From assembly GCA_032433765.1 (NCBI GenBank), contig JAVIAB010000046.1, positions 60,228,888 through 60,292,887 of the forward strand: 64,000 nucleotides of DNA, given 5' to 3'. Below the pieces are notes generated by a model, which worked only from the letters and a program-made list of their open reading frames with translations, made no database searches and was not told the origin of the DNA. The stretch comes from Megaustenia siamemsis (Eukaryota > Mollusca > Gastropoda > Stylommatophora > Ariophantidae). Each line of letters opens with the position of its first letter. The stretch's first letter is position 1. A program made the position numbers and the translations under genes. This document shows, piece after piece, positions 1 through 11,444 of this stretch.

Positions 1-1944
1 CTGACTGCTGATGAGAACTATGTCATCAGCAAAGTCGAGGTCCTCCAAATGGTCTCCTTGTATCCATTCGATGCCTTTATTACCAGTGCAGCATTTCTTC
101 ATTATGAAGTCCATAACAATTCCAAATAACAAGGGCGATAAAATACATCCTTGTTTAACCCCAGTTTCTATTGGGAAAGATTCGCTCAGTCCTTCCTCTG
201 TTCGAACTGCACATGTGTAACCATCATACATGTCTTTGATAATATTTATGATTTTTGATGGTAAACCATATTGCTTCAGAATTTTCCACAAAGAATTTCT
301 ATGAATACTATCAAATGCTTTTTTGAAGTCGATGAAGTTAAGTACAAAAGGTTTTTGCTTTTCAATGTGTTCCTCCAATATAAGTCGTAGAGTGAAAATG
401 TGGTCAATACAGCTTCTCCCTTTTCTAAACCCAGCCTGTTCTTCACGCATTACTGTATCTATTGAATCCTGTATTCTATTTAGGATGATTTTGCAGAATA
501 ACTTTGAGGCAACTGACAAAAGTGTCACGCCTCTCCAGTTGTTACAATCTCTAAGATTGCCCTTTTTTGGGATCTTAACAATGATTCCTTTTTTCCATTT
601 ATGAGGCGTCTTCTCTGTTTTCCAAATGATGTTGAACATTTTTTGGAGATGTATTAGATTATGGCTATCAATTGCCTTGAGGATCTCAGCTGTTAACTTA
701 TCCTCTCCAGCAGCCTTGTTATTGGTCATAAGCTTTAAGGTGGTTTCTATTTCACTCAAGGTGAAGTCATCTAAATTTACATTTAATTCTGCTGCTGGTG
801 TTTCAGTTTCAAAATCTATTAAACTGTGGGGTAGTGGACGGTTAAGAATTTCTTTGAAGTGTTCCGCCCAACGGGCTTTTATGTCTGCGCTTGTTGTTAG
901 CATTGATCCAGATTTGTCTAGAATTGGTGTTCCACTGGATGTATAGGTGTTTGTCAGCATCTTTTGCACAGTATAAAGAGTTCTGCTGTCTCCTGTAATT
1001 GCAGCTGTCTCTGCTTTCTCTGCCAAATTGTCTATATAAGCTCTTGTATCTCTTCTTGCTGAACTTTTCACTTTGTTGTCTAATTCTTTGTATGTTGCTT
1101 TTGCCAGAACCTTTCCAAGATCTGTCTTTACATTAGTCATGGCTCTCTTCGCTTCTCTTCTTTCTTTGATGTATTTCCACGTGGTGTCTGAGATCCAAGC
1201 TCGTTTTTCCATTTTCTTCAGTCCAGCACTTGCTTCTGCTGCTGTCATCAGTATTTTGCTCTGTGAGTCCCACATCTCATTGATATCTAAGTCTATTTCA
1301 CCGAGTGCTGTATAACAATTACTTAGCCCTATGTTAAACTTTTCCTTTATGGCTTCATCTTTCAGTTTATGACTATCAATTTTATGTGTAGTTGACCTCT
1401 TCTGTTGGTTTCTAAATTTTAATCTTATTTTCCCAATGCACAGGTTGTGGTCACTATTAACATCAGCACCTCTGTAAGCTCTTACATCTATTAATGATGA
1501 TCTGAATTGTTGTTTAATACATAGGTGGTCAATTTGATTGGAGGTTCTATCATCAGGAGATATCCATGTTGTTTTGTGAATATTTTTGTGTGGAAATAAT
1601 GTCCCACCTATAACTAAATTTTCTATTAAACATAATTCTATTAATCTTTCTCCATTCTGACTAGTATTATCACAGCCTTCTCTCCCCATCACATGTTCCA
1701 CTCCTGCATTATCTTGTCCCACTTTGGCGTTGAAATCTCCCATTACAATTAAAAGATCGTGTTTTGGTATTTTGTTTATAAGTTGTTGCAGTTGGTTATA
1801 AAAAACGTCCTTAACTTCATCATCAGCTTCGTTAGTCGGCGCATAACATTGAATAATTGAAAGTCTTCCATGTTTTGTTTTGTAGCGTGTTCGTATCAGA
1901 CGGCTATTTACCGGTTCCCATTCTAATAAACTTCTTGCAGCTTT
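1..1944 (-). CDS. Non-LTR retrotransposon pol protein (AP endonuclease plus reverse transcriptase), partial at both ends
   Basis: The minus strand is open for 648 codons and runs off the left window edge. Reading from 1944 downward, it starts inside an apurinic-type endonuclease (YAPT at residues 34-37, GDFNA at 69-73, SDH at 164-166). A charged linker follows, then the reverse transcriptase: FIDFKKAFD at 537-545, GVKQGC from 595 and the catalytic FADD at 638-641. These proteins nick target DNA and copy the element's RNA into it. The endonuclease N-terminus is lost at 1944, where the frame meets a stop and an oppositely oriented LINE begins. There is no internal stop in 1.9 kb, whereas every other LINE copy in the window is broken. 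The RTE/CR1-like endonuclease class is recognised by motif; the clade is inferred and not certain. Confidence 0.9.
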
Positions 1945-2530
1945 CTAGGAAGTCTAGTGACACATGATAATTCTCAAACAGCAGAGATAGACTCAAAATG
2001 CATGAAGGCTTGTCAAATCATTGGACAGCTATCACCGCTATTGTCCAACAAGGAAATAACTCTGGAGGCAAAACGAGCACTGTACAATACAATCTTCATC
2101 CAAACGTTGTGCTACCAATGCCAGACCTGGACCCTAGATGCAAGAACAATAAGAAAAATAACCTCTATTGAGATGAAATGTGTTTAACGAATGACAGCAA
2201 ACAGTCTGAGAGATAAGATCAGAAATGAAGAACTGAGAAAAAAGCTAGGAATAGCCCCCGCCATAGAATATATAAGGAAACAACAGATAAATTGGTTTGG
2301 CCACGTGACAAGGCAGAAAGATCAAAACCTAACACAATGAGCCTTCAATAAGTGTTGAGAGAACACAAGACCCAAGGGTCGACCATGAAAAAAATGGAGT
2401 GATGGAATATTAGAAGCACTAGTAGGAAACATAAAAGCAGCAGAGGCGAACAGAAGAGCAAAAGACCACAAATTACATTTCCCCTTTACACCAAAAGGCA
2501 ACTGAGGAAGGAAAGAAGAAGAATTCCTTA
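1942..2530 (+). mobile_element. LINE 3' fragment ('tail B' family), degenerate
   Basis: The plus strand encodes the C-terminal part of a LINE polyprotein: YLGSLVT-like start, LCYQCQTW, then the zinc-knuckle-like region with NWFGHVTRQKDQN, then AAEANRRAKDH. It ends at a conserved tail, GAGGAAGGAAAGAAGAA. Stops at about 2185 and 2338 show it is dead. It abuts the minus-strand LINE head to head at 1942-1945. The same tail recurs at 7630-7690, 15433-15540 and 34085-34180, which defines a family. Confidence 0.8.
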
Positions 2531-2556
2531 GGTTTGACCACTAACTTAATTTATAA

Positions 2557-3790
2557 TCGTCATCATCAGGTACTGTGCCTGCTGGTGTAGGTGATCATGT
2601 CTCTCCATAACTTTCAATCTCGACAGTTATTTATCATTTCTGTTGTTGACCTTCTGCCTAGCCATTCTCTTCAGCTGTCTGGTATCTTTTCTCTTTGCTT
2701 CCCTCTATCTCTTCATTCCTCAATTTGTCCAGTTGTTAAAATATATTCCAGTTGTTCTCTTCTCATTACATGGTAAAAAAAATGATGATTGTTTCTTCCT
2801 AATATTGGAAATTAGCTCTCTTTTTGCTTTGGCCTCTTTCAGAACGTTTTCATTACTCTTCTTAGCTGTCCATGGTATTCTCAACTTTCTTCTGTAAAAC
2901 ACACATTTCTACAGTAAAATTAAAAAAAGTAAAGTACTCCCGTCACGCCATGTGGCGTATAGGGAAATATGGTGTTAGTCACCCTATATTTTACAGACCT
3001 TCAGCATATGATTTTTGGGGTAATGTGGTCAGTATTGCGCCCGTGCTGCTTTACTTTCCCAGAAAAAAATCAGGTACCCATTTAAGGCTGGGTGAACCCG
3101 GAAGCCGTCGGTTGGGATCGAACCCTACCCCTTATCCGTGGTAGTCCAGTTCACTAACCACTGAGCTATCGCGGCTCCCACACATTTCTACAGACTCCAC
3201 TGATTTTCTTGTCTGTTGTCCTATTGTCCATGATTCACATCCATATATTAAGACTGGCTCTACATAACATTTAAGAACTCTTTTTCTTGTTTCTATAAGC
3301 AGAAATGGATTGCATAGTATCTTCCTCATTTCTTGGAAAGCTGCTTTTGCCTGAGCCATTCTGCATCTCACTTCTGTTGTACATCTATCATCTGAGGTTA
3401 ACAAAGTTCCCAGATATTTAAATTCATTTACCTGTTTTAATATTGTTCCACTTGTCTTTATTGTGCACTGTGGCACTGAGTCCTTTATTTTTGCTTTCTT
3501 TTATTATAATATCTAACTTTTCAAGTAACTCATTTTCACTCTTAACGATTAAGACTGTATCATCAGCATATCTTAAATTATTTATATTATGACCTCTGAT
3601 TATTATTCCAGAGATGCCCCTTATGGATCTTTAAATAATCTCACTATACATATTAAATAAATCTGGTGACAGCACACAACTTTGCCTAACACCCTGTTTT
3701 ATTTGTTGAAACATTCCTAATTGATTTCCAGTTTTTATGGCCACTGTTTGTTGCCAGTGCATGTTCTTTATTATTCATAATTTATAAAGA
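2557..3790 (-). mobile_element. LINE ('family C') RT/C-terminal relic, split by a SINE
   Basis: The minus strand carries a decayed reverse transcriptase: a YADD-region relic near 3560-3590, then KYLGTLLTSDDR, RKRVLKCYVEPVLIYGCESW, RKLRIPWTAKKSNENVL and RKKQSSFF. It finishes at a (GAT)n-type tail near 2557. The coding sequence is cut at 2914/3179 by a SINE with matching target-site duplications and resumes in register on the other side. It is closely similar to the plus-strand copy at 18950-19945, so both belong to one family. Several stops and frameshifts are present. 3791-3889 shows nothing recognisable. Confidence 0.85.
2900..3193 (-). mobile_element. tRNA-derived SINE with 15-bp target-site duplications
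   Basis: The body is 2915-3178 (264 bp), read on the minus strand. Its 5' head is tRNA-like: an A box in TAGCTCAGTGGTTAG and a B box GGTTCGATCCC about 35 nt further on, both of which bind RNA polymerase III factor TFIIIC. A tRNA-unrelated body and an A/T-rich tail follow. Perfect 15-bp duplications (CACACATTTCTACAG) flank it at 2900-2914 and 3179-3193. It is inserted in a LINE reverse transcriptase sequence. A degraded second copy lies at 14490-14712. It is not a tRNA gene, because the acceptor-stem 3' half is missing. Confidence 0.92.
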
Positions 3791-3889
3791 TAATTACAAT
3801 TCCTAAGATGATGCAAGTAACATAATTTTAAAGATAATTACATGTACAATCCTAGTAACCTGATTTTGACTGACTTTTATGCACTTCAG

Positions 3890-4039
3890 GAGAATCTACA
3901 ATCAATCACTACCCCACAAACAATTGAAGGACCAATGCTTGTGCAGTATGTCTCTACAGGAAATGGAACAGCTCCAGTGTTTAAATTTGAGTTTGGAATA
4001 AGTTTGCAGTCTTTCACTGTACCCCAAGCAGATTATTAC
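3890..4039 (+). CDS. Candidate internal exon of an unidentified host gene (50 codons, phase 0-0)
   Basis: A plus-strand segment of exactly 150 bp is bounded by good splice signals. Upstream are a TTGACTGAC branch-like sequence and acceptor TTTATGCACTTCAG; downstream is donor TAC|GTACGT. It has no stop and starts and ends between codons, so skipping it would keep frame. The 50 residues begin ENLQSITTPQ and end SFTVPQADYY. The middle (GPMLVQYVSTG, then VFKFEFGISL) alternates hydrophobic and polar residues as in beta strands. It does not resemble any transposon protein in the window. I do not recognise the family. A candidate terminal exon on the same strand, also with a phase-0 acceptor, lies at 16957-17058; whether the two belong to one gene is unknown. 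Confidence 0.6.
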
Positions 4040-4529
4040 GTACGTTATATTCATTGGTTGGGGTAGATTTGGTGGTATAGACCTCACTTTTGGGGTGCTG
4101 CATTTGTTTCATGATTCTCAATTTGAAAGAAGAAAATAAAAATTTGGATTTATTTGTAAGAACTTGTTTGTCTATCAACTCCAAACATTAGCTTTCTCTT
4201 TTTTTTTACACTCCACATGATTGTATTTGTATAGTGAGCTCAGCTCCAAAAAGTAAATACTCTATATTTATCATGAAATTACTAGTCACAGGCTTTGTCC
4301 AATAATTTCAGTCAATACAAATGTCATCATTGATGTGAACAGTAATAGCTGCATTGACTAAACTCTCAAAATGTAATAGAGATTTCTTCTTAAAATATTA
4401 CCATTTTTGTGTTGTTTTTGTGAGATCTTATTTAATCTACATTCGTTATTATTGTCCAGGAAAGTATAAAGGAAGTGATATATTTGTAAACATATTTATT
4501 TCAATTTTTACTTTGTATATACATATTCA

Positions 4530-4645
4530 GCAGTGATCTCTGCAATATGTGCCATTTTGGCACGCAAGGTTTCTGTTTTTGAGATTGTGGTTCTGCCCTA
4601 TGTGCCATCTTCGGCTCAAAAGGACGATAGATAGATAGATATACA
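4530..4645 (-). repeat. Short dispersed repeat (about 110 bp) with GATA tail
   Basis: A segment containing GCCATTTTGGCACGCAAGG and GCCATCTTCGGCTCAAAAGG recurs in the opposite orientation at 17128-17250, and partly at 20085-20150 and 16075-16115. It ends here in a short (GATA)n run at 4621-4640. Multiple copies of fixed extent with a simple-repeat tail suggest a short mobile element, but I saw no tRNA boxes. 4040-4529 and 4646-4880 hold nothing recognisable. Confidence 0.7.
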
Positions 4646-4884
4646 TATTCTGCTGCCATGCATTGATGTTTAACAAACATTAAATATCTGAGAACAACAT
4701 TCTCTGAAGGTGGTAAAATCAATAAACAAATAGATAGACATCCGATGTAACAAGGCAACCCAAACAGCTATCCACAGTTCTTCAACACTAAGCAATACCT
4801 ATTACCACCCAGACACATTTTATACAGAGTATATTCATTTCCATATTGTGCTACTTATGTCAGACATAGTCACTTACTACTTAG

Positions 4885-5330
4885 CATAAAAGAAAGCTTG
4901 TCACCACAGAGATGAGATGTCTGAGGGAAGTGCTTGGAGTGACCAGAAAAAACAGAATCAGAAATGATATAAGAGAAAGAGTAGACATCGAACCAATCCT
5001 GAGCTACAAACAGAAACAACAAATAAACGGGTTTGCCCATCTAGAAAGAATATCGTGTGATTCCTTACCATACAAAACTTATATTAAAAGAGGAGAAGGG
5101 AGAAGAAGAGCAAGACAAAGACCCAGGGTAAGATGGACAAACATCAAAGAAACGCTAGAACAAAATCAATTGACAATAAGTGAAGCCACCACACGGGAGA
5201 ACCAGAACTTTGCATCTCCTTTGACACCTGAATGGGTACAAGAGGGTGTGAAGATGGAAGAGAAAGATGTATTATGTTTTCAAAGAGAGAGCCAAACTGT
5301 CCTCTCAGATGCTTTTCTTATGGCTTGATT
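4885..5330 (+). mobile_element. LINE C-terminal fragment (tail B-related), partly open
   Basis: A 138-codon open frame (4912-5328) begins MRCLREVLGVTRKNRIRND and continues through QKQQINGFAHLERI and RRRARQRPRVRW. It matches the layout of LINE C-termini (the GHV/RPRxRW region), such as the fragment at 1942-2530. It is truncated at the 5' side and ends without the GAGGAAGG tail. No host function is implied. 5331-5529 holds nothing recognisable. Confidence 0.7.
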
Positions 5331-5529
5331 CCAATACAGTTCTAGAGCTCACAGAACTACCTCTATATTATTTCCTCATTTGGCTCTCCTAATTGTGCCT
5401 ATTCCTGCTTCACTTCCATCAGAGTGTTGTTAAATTTGCAAGCATAGTAAACAAATAGCTACAAAGTGTTGTGCTCTTGCTTTCTTCTAAACATAAAACC
5501 TGAGCTTTTTTTGTTTTTTCCTAAAAAAG

Positions 5530-6003
5530 GGATTTACTGGAACTCTGTTATCTTCTTACCGAAGAAGTCTGGCGCCACTGATTGTGAAGACCATCGCACT
5601 ATTAGTCTCATGAGCCATATGACGAAAATATTACAAAGAATCATCATGAGACGTGTAAGGAATAAAATAAAATCAGAAATAAGTGAGGAACGATGTGGAT
5701 TTGTAGAAGGAAAGGGCACCAATAATGCAATATACATCTTAAGAACATTGATAAAAAGATCTATAAAGGTAAACAAAGATCTACATATGTGCTTTACATC
5801 ATGAGAAGAGGAAAGTTGGAATACTTGGTTACAACTGACAAAATAAAAGGAAAGAGAGATTGCGGATGACAAAGAAAGAAAATACTGGATAGCTTGGTGT
5901 CATGGCATGGAAAAAGGTCAACAACAGAACTGATACGATGCACTATAGATAGAAGATTGTGGAAGGACATGATCACCTATGCCAACTGGTGTGGCACATG
6001 ATA
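5530..6003 (+). mobile_element. LINE family C copy with large internal deletion
   Basis: The first part encodes the reverse transcriptase fingers region: LPKKSGATDCEDHRTISLMSH, then RNKIKSEISEERCGF, ending at LHMCF. At about 5799 it jumps directly to the element's C-terminus (WNTWLVTTDK-like, RDCG, SWHGKRSTTELIR, LWKDMITYANWCGT). The palm with the catalytic FADD is therefore missing. The final bases match the 3' ends at 28430-28460 and 50300-50335. Confidence 0.8.
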
Positions 6004-6004
6004 T

Positions 6005-6285
6005 ATCTTATATTATTTATATTATGACCTCTGATTGGTATTCCAGACATGCCCCTTATGGATCTTAAAATAATCTCACTATAAATATTAAACAAATCTG
6101 GTGACAGCATAAAACCTTCTAACACCCTGTTCTATTTCTTGAAACATTCCCAATTGATTTCCAGTTCTTATGGCCGCTGTTTGTTGTCAGTACATGTTCT
6201 TTATTATTCTTAGATCTTTGCTGTCTACATTTATGCTTTCTAAAGTTTTGATTATTTCTTGATGTTTTAATTCTTGTCATAGAGC
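6005..6285 (-). mobile_element. LINE family C mid-RT fragment, inverted relative to its neighbour
   Basis: The minus strand reads through the RT region that precedes and includes the QG(C/V)-type motif: KNMYWQQTAAIR, GNQLGMF and EQGVR-like, with stops. The same segment is present at 3640-3780. It directly follows the 3' end of an oppositely oriented family C fragment. Confidence 0.75.
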
Positions 6286-7690
6286 ATGTAAAGAAACGAC
6301 AGAATAGTTTAGCCATGTAATAAGACAGAAAGATCAAAACACAACATAACGAGCCTTCAATAAATGTTGCGAGAACACTAGACACAAGGATAGACCACAA
6401 AAAAGATAAAGATGGATTGACAGAATATTAGAAACACTCGGAAACATAACAGCAGCAGAGGCTAAAAGAAGAGAAAAAAATGGATTGACGGAATATTAGA
6501 AACACTTGGAAACATAACAGCAGCAGAGGCTAAAAGAAGAGAAAAAAATGGATTAGCATAAAATTAGAAACACTAGGAAACATAACAGCAGCAGAGGCTA
6601 AAAGAAGAGAAAAAAAATGGATTGACGGAATATTAGAAACACTAGAAAACATAAAGGTAGCAGATGCTAAAAGAAGAGAAAAAAATGGATTGACGGAATA
6701 TTAGAAACACTAGGAAACATAACAGCAGCAGAGGCTAAAAGAAGAGAAAAAAATGGATTAACGGAATATTAGAAACACTAGGAAACATAACAGCAGCAGA
6801 GGCTAAAAGAAGAGAAAAAAATGGATTAACATAAAATTAGAAACACTAGGAAACATAACAGCAGCAGAGGCTAAAAGAAGAGAAAAAAATGGATTGACGG
6901 AATATTAGAAACACTCGGAAACATAACAGCAGCAGAGGCTAAAAGAAGAGAAAGAAATGGATTAACGGAATATTAGAAACACTCGAAAACATAAAGGTAG
7001 CAGAGGCTAAAAGAAGAGAAAAAAATGGATTAACATAATATTAGAAACACTAGAAAACATAAAAGTAGCAGAGGCTAAAAGAAGAGAAAAAAATGGATTA
7101 ACATAATATTAGAAACACTAGAAAACATAAAGGTAGCAGAGGCTAAAAGAAGAGAAAAAAATGGATTGACGGAATATTAGAAACACTAGAAAACATAAAA
7201 GTAGTAGAGGCTAAAAGAAGAGAAAAAAATGGATTGACGGAATATTAGAAACACTAGGAAACATAACAGCAGCAGAGGCTAAAAGAAGAGAAAAAAATGG
7301 ATTAACGGAATATTAGAAACACTAGGAAACATAACAGCAGCAGAGGCTAAAAGAAGAGAAAAAAATGGATTAACGGAATATTAGAAACACTAGAAAACAT
7401 AAAGGTAGCAGATGCTAAAAGAAGAGAAAAAAATGGATTGACGGAATATTAGAAACACTAGAAAACATAAAAGTAGTAGAGGCTAAAAGAAGAGAAAAAA
7501 ATGGATTGACGGAATATTAGAAACACTAGAAAACATAAAGGTAGCAGAGGCTAAAAGAAGAGAAAAAAATGGATTAACAGAATATTAGAAACACTCGGAA
7601 ACATAACAGCAGCAGAGGCTAAAAGAAGAGAAAAAGATCACAAATTATATATCCCTTTGTTTCTGAAAGACAAATGAGGAAGAAAAGAAG
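6286..7690 (+). mobile_element. LINE tail-B fragment expanded internally into a 68-bp satellite
   Basis: Sequence before 6402 (NWFSHVIRQKDQN-like, then RAFNKC) and after 7630 (KDHKLYIP, then GAGGAAG) is colinear with the LINE tail at 2290-2525. Between them one stretch of the tail, encoding WIDGILETLGNITAAEAKRR, is repeated in tandem. 7691-8044 holds nothing recognisable. Confidence 0.88.
6402..7630 (+). repeat. 68-bp tandem array, about 18 copies, LINE-derived
   Basis: The unit contains TGGATTGACGGAATATTAG and CAGCAGAGGCTAAAAGAAG. Variants (GACGG versus ACATAA, GGAAACATAACAGC versus AAAACATAAAGGTAG) are shuffled between copies, which indicates local duplication. 68 is not a multiple of three, so the original LINE frame is not kept across units. 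Confidence 0.95.
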
Positions 7691-8044
7691 AAATCAAAGA
7701 ACATTTTTTTCAAAGATTAAAAAAAGTTCACTATTTCCTTTCTTTAAAAAGTTCCACATCTCATTCAATGAAAACCAAATGTTCACTGCCATCTTGTCAC
7801 TGTGGTCAGCTTCCAGGGAGTGTCAATCACTGGTCACAGAAATCTGCTTGTATCAGTTTCTAATTATAATAACAGTAGCTCCTGTTTCTTACAAATCAAA
7901 CAACCCTAGCTTTCAGTGACTTTTAAAATATGTATCTTGGGGATCATTATACAAGTTTACTGAAACATTTTCTGGAGCATTTTAGCTGAATGGGAAAGTA
8001 ATGTCACATAAATGCAAAGTAATGTTCAGTCCACATCTGTACCA

Positions 8045-11010
8045 GACACCTAACTGAACTACCTTAGTTGTGATTGACACCTAACAGAACTATCTTTAAT
8101 GTGATTGACACCTAATTGAGCTATCTTAGTTGTGATTGACACCTAACTGAACTATCTTAGTTGTGATTGACACCTAACAGAAGTATCTTTAATGTGATTG
8201 ACACCTAACTGAACTATCTTAGTTGTGATTGACACCTAACTGAACTATCTTAGTTGTGATTGACACCTAACTGAACTATCTTAGTTGTGATTGACACCGT
8301 GATTGACACCTAACTGAACTACCTTAGTTGTGATTGACACCTAACTGAACTACCTTAGTTGTGATTGACACCTAACTGAACTATCTTAGTTGTGATTGAC
8401 ATATAACAGAACTATCTTTAATGTGATTGACAACTAACTGAACTATCTTAGTTGTGATTGAGACCTAACTGAACTATCTTAGTTGTGATTGACACCTAAC
8501 TGAACTATCTTAGTTGTGATTGACAGCTAAATGAACTATCTTAGTTGTGATTGACACCTAACTGAACTATCTTAGTTGTGATTGACACCTAATTGAACTA
8601 TCTTAGTTGTGATTGACACCTAACTGAACTATCTTAGTTGTGATTGAGACCTAACTGAACTATCTTAGTTGTGATTGACACCTAACTGAACTATCTTAGT
8701 TGTGATTGAGACCTAACAGAACTATCTTAGCTGTGACTGACACCTAACTGAACTATCTTAGTTGTGATTAAGACCTAACTGAACTATCTTAGTTGTGATT
8801 GACACCTAACTGAACTATCTTAGTTGTGATTGACACCTAACTAAACTATCTTAGTTGTGATTGACACCTAACTAAACTATCTTAGTTGTGATTGACACCT
8901 AACTGAACTATCTTAGTTGTGATTGACATCTAACAGAACTATCTTAGTTGTGATTGACACCTAATTGAACTATCTTAGTTGTGATTGACACCTAACTGAA
9001 CTATCTTAGTTGTGATTGAGACCTAACTGAACTATCTTAGTTGTGATTAACACCTAACTGAACTATCTTAGTTGTGATTGAGACCTAGCGGAACTATCTA
9101 TGCTGTGATTGACACCTAACTGAACTATCTTAGTTGTGATTAAGACCTAACTGAACTATCTTAGTTGTGATTGACACCTAAGTGAACTATCTTAGTTGTG
9201 ATTGAGACCTAACTGAACTATCTTAGTTGTGATTGACACCTAACTGAACTATCTTAGTTGTGATTGAGACCTAACTGAACTATCTTAGTTGTGATTGAGA
9301 CCTAACTGAACTATCTTAGTTGTGATTGACACCTAACTGAACTATCTTAGTTGTGATTGACACCTAACTGAACTATCTTAGTTGTGATTGACACCTAACA
9401 GAACTATCTTAGTTGTGATTGACACCTAACTGAACTATCTTAGTTGTGATTGAGACCTAACTGAACTATCTTAGTTGTGATTGAGACCTAACTGAACTAT
9501 CTTAGTTGTGATTGACACCTAACTGAACTATCTTAGTTGTGATTGAGACCTAGCGGAACTATCTATGCTGTGATTGACACCTAACTGAACTATCTTAGTT
9601 GTGATTAAGACCTAACTGAACTATCTTAGTTGTGATTGAGACCTAAGTGAACTATCTTAGTTGTGATTGAGACCTAACTGAACTATCTTAGTTGTGATTG
9701 ACACCTAACTGAACTATCTTAGTTGTGATTGACACCTAACTGAACTATCTTAGTTGTGATTGACACCTAACTGAACTATCTTAGTTGTGATTAACACCTA
9801 ACTGAACTATCTTAGTTGTGATTGACACCTAACTGAATTATCTTAGTTGTGATTGACACCTAACTGAACTATCTTAGTTGTGATTGAGACCTAACTGAAC
9901 TATCTTAGTTGTGATTGACACCTAACTGAACTATCTTAGTTGTGATTGACAGCTAAATGTACTATCTTAGTTGTGATTGACACCTAACTGAACTATCTTA
10001 GTTGTGATTGACACCTAACTGAACTATCTTAGTTGTGATTGAGACCTAATTGAACTATCTTAGTTGTGATTGACACCTAACTGAACTATCTTAGTTGTGA
10101 TTGACACCTAACTGAACTACCTTAGTTGTGATTGACACCTAACTGAACTATCTTAGTTGTGATTGACACCTAACTGAACTATCTTTAATGTGATTGACAC
10201 CTAACTGAACTATCTTAGTTGTGATTGACACCTAACTGAACTATCTTAGTTGTGATTGACACCTAACAGAACTATCTTAGTTGTGATTGACACCTAATTG
10301 AACTATCTTAGTTGTGATTGAGACCTAACTGAACTATCTTAGTTGTGATTGAGACCTAACTGAACTATCTTAGTTGTGATTGACACCTAACTGAACTATC
10401 TTAGTTGTGATTGAGACCTAGTGGAACTATCTATGCTGTGATTGACACCTAACTGAACTATCTTAGTTGTGATTAAGACCTAACTGAACTATCTTAGTTG
10501 TGATTGAGACCTAAGTGAACTATCTTAGTTGTGATTGACACCTAACTGAACTATCTTAGTTGTGATTGACACCTAACTGAACTATCTTAGTTGTGATTGA
10601 CACCTAACTGAACTATCTTAGTTGTGATTGAGACCTAACTGAACTATCTTAGTTGTGATTGAGACCTAACTGAACTATCTTAGTTGTGATTGACTCCTAA
10701 CTGAACTATCTTAGTTGTGATTGAGACCTAGCAGAACTATCTTAGCTGTGACTGACACCTAACTGAACTATCTTAGTTGTGGTTAAGACCTAACTGAACT
10801 ATCTTAGTTGTGATTGACACCTAACTGAACTATCTAAGTTGTGAATGACACCTAACTGAACTATCTAAGTTGTGAATGACACCTAACTGAACTATCTAAG
10901 TTGTGAATGATACCTAACTGAACTATCTAAGTTGTGAATGACACCTAACTGAACTATCTAAGTTGTGAATGACCCCTAACTGAACTGTCTCTATTGTGAT
11001 TGTTCCACTT
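8045..11010. repeat. 31-bp tandem array, about 95 copies
   Basis: The unit signature is TGATTGACACCTAACTGAAC followed by TATCTTAGTTG. A marked variant (GAGACCTAGCGG with ATCTATGCTG) recurs at 9081, 9546 and 10414, spaced by multiples of 31 (465 and 868), so blocks of units have been duplicated. The last several units (about 10830-10990) share a distinct variant, AAGTTGTGAATGACACC. Confidence 0.97.
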
Positions 11011-11444
11011 ATCTCTATTGGGTGCACTACAAGACCAACTCATGTTGTCTGGCTGTGTGTCGTGTCTCAACTGGCAACAAGAGTGACTTTCTTTGTTATT
11101 TTTCTTTTCTAAAACTTTCAATTTGTTTTTGTGAACTATTTAAAACAAGAAGAACAATTACTCTAAAAGGGTTGCTCAAAAGGTTTAGCACTTTTCTAAG
11201 AAATTCTAAAGACAGACTGAAATGTTATGTAAATCTGTAAAGATACACTATTGATTACAATTTCCTATGACTACATTATGTGTGCTGGGTGCCATGTGAA
11301 AGAGAAATTAGTAGGAAAGTGATATTCTTGTTTGTGGCTCATGGAGCAGTCAGAAAGTTGTGTCACTTTATTATGAGGGAATCTAGACATTTAGTTGAGC
11401 ATTGGCGTAAACTTGAGCCCATCTCTGTGTATTAACCCCTCCTA

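Noticed and set aside
3100..3178. A tRNA gene on the minus strand
   Set aside because: A and B boxes are present, but the 3' half does not close an acceptor stem. The sequence continues into a SINE body with target-site duplications.
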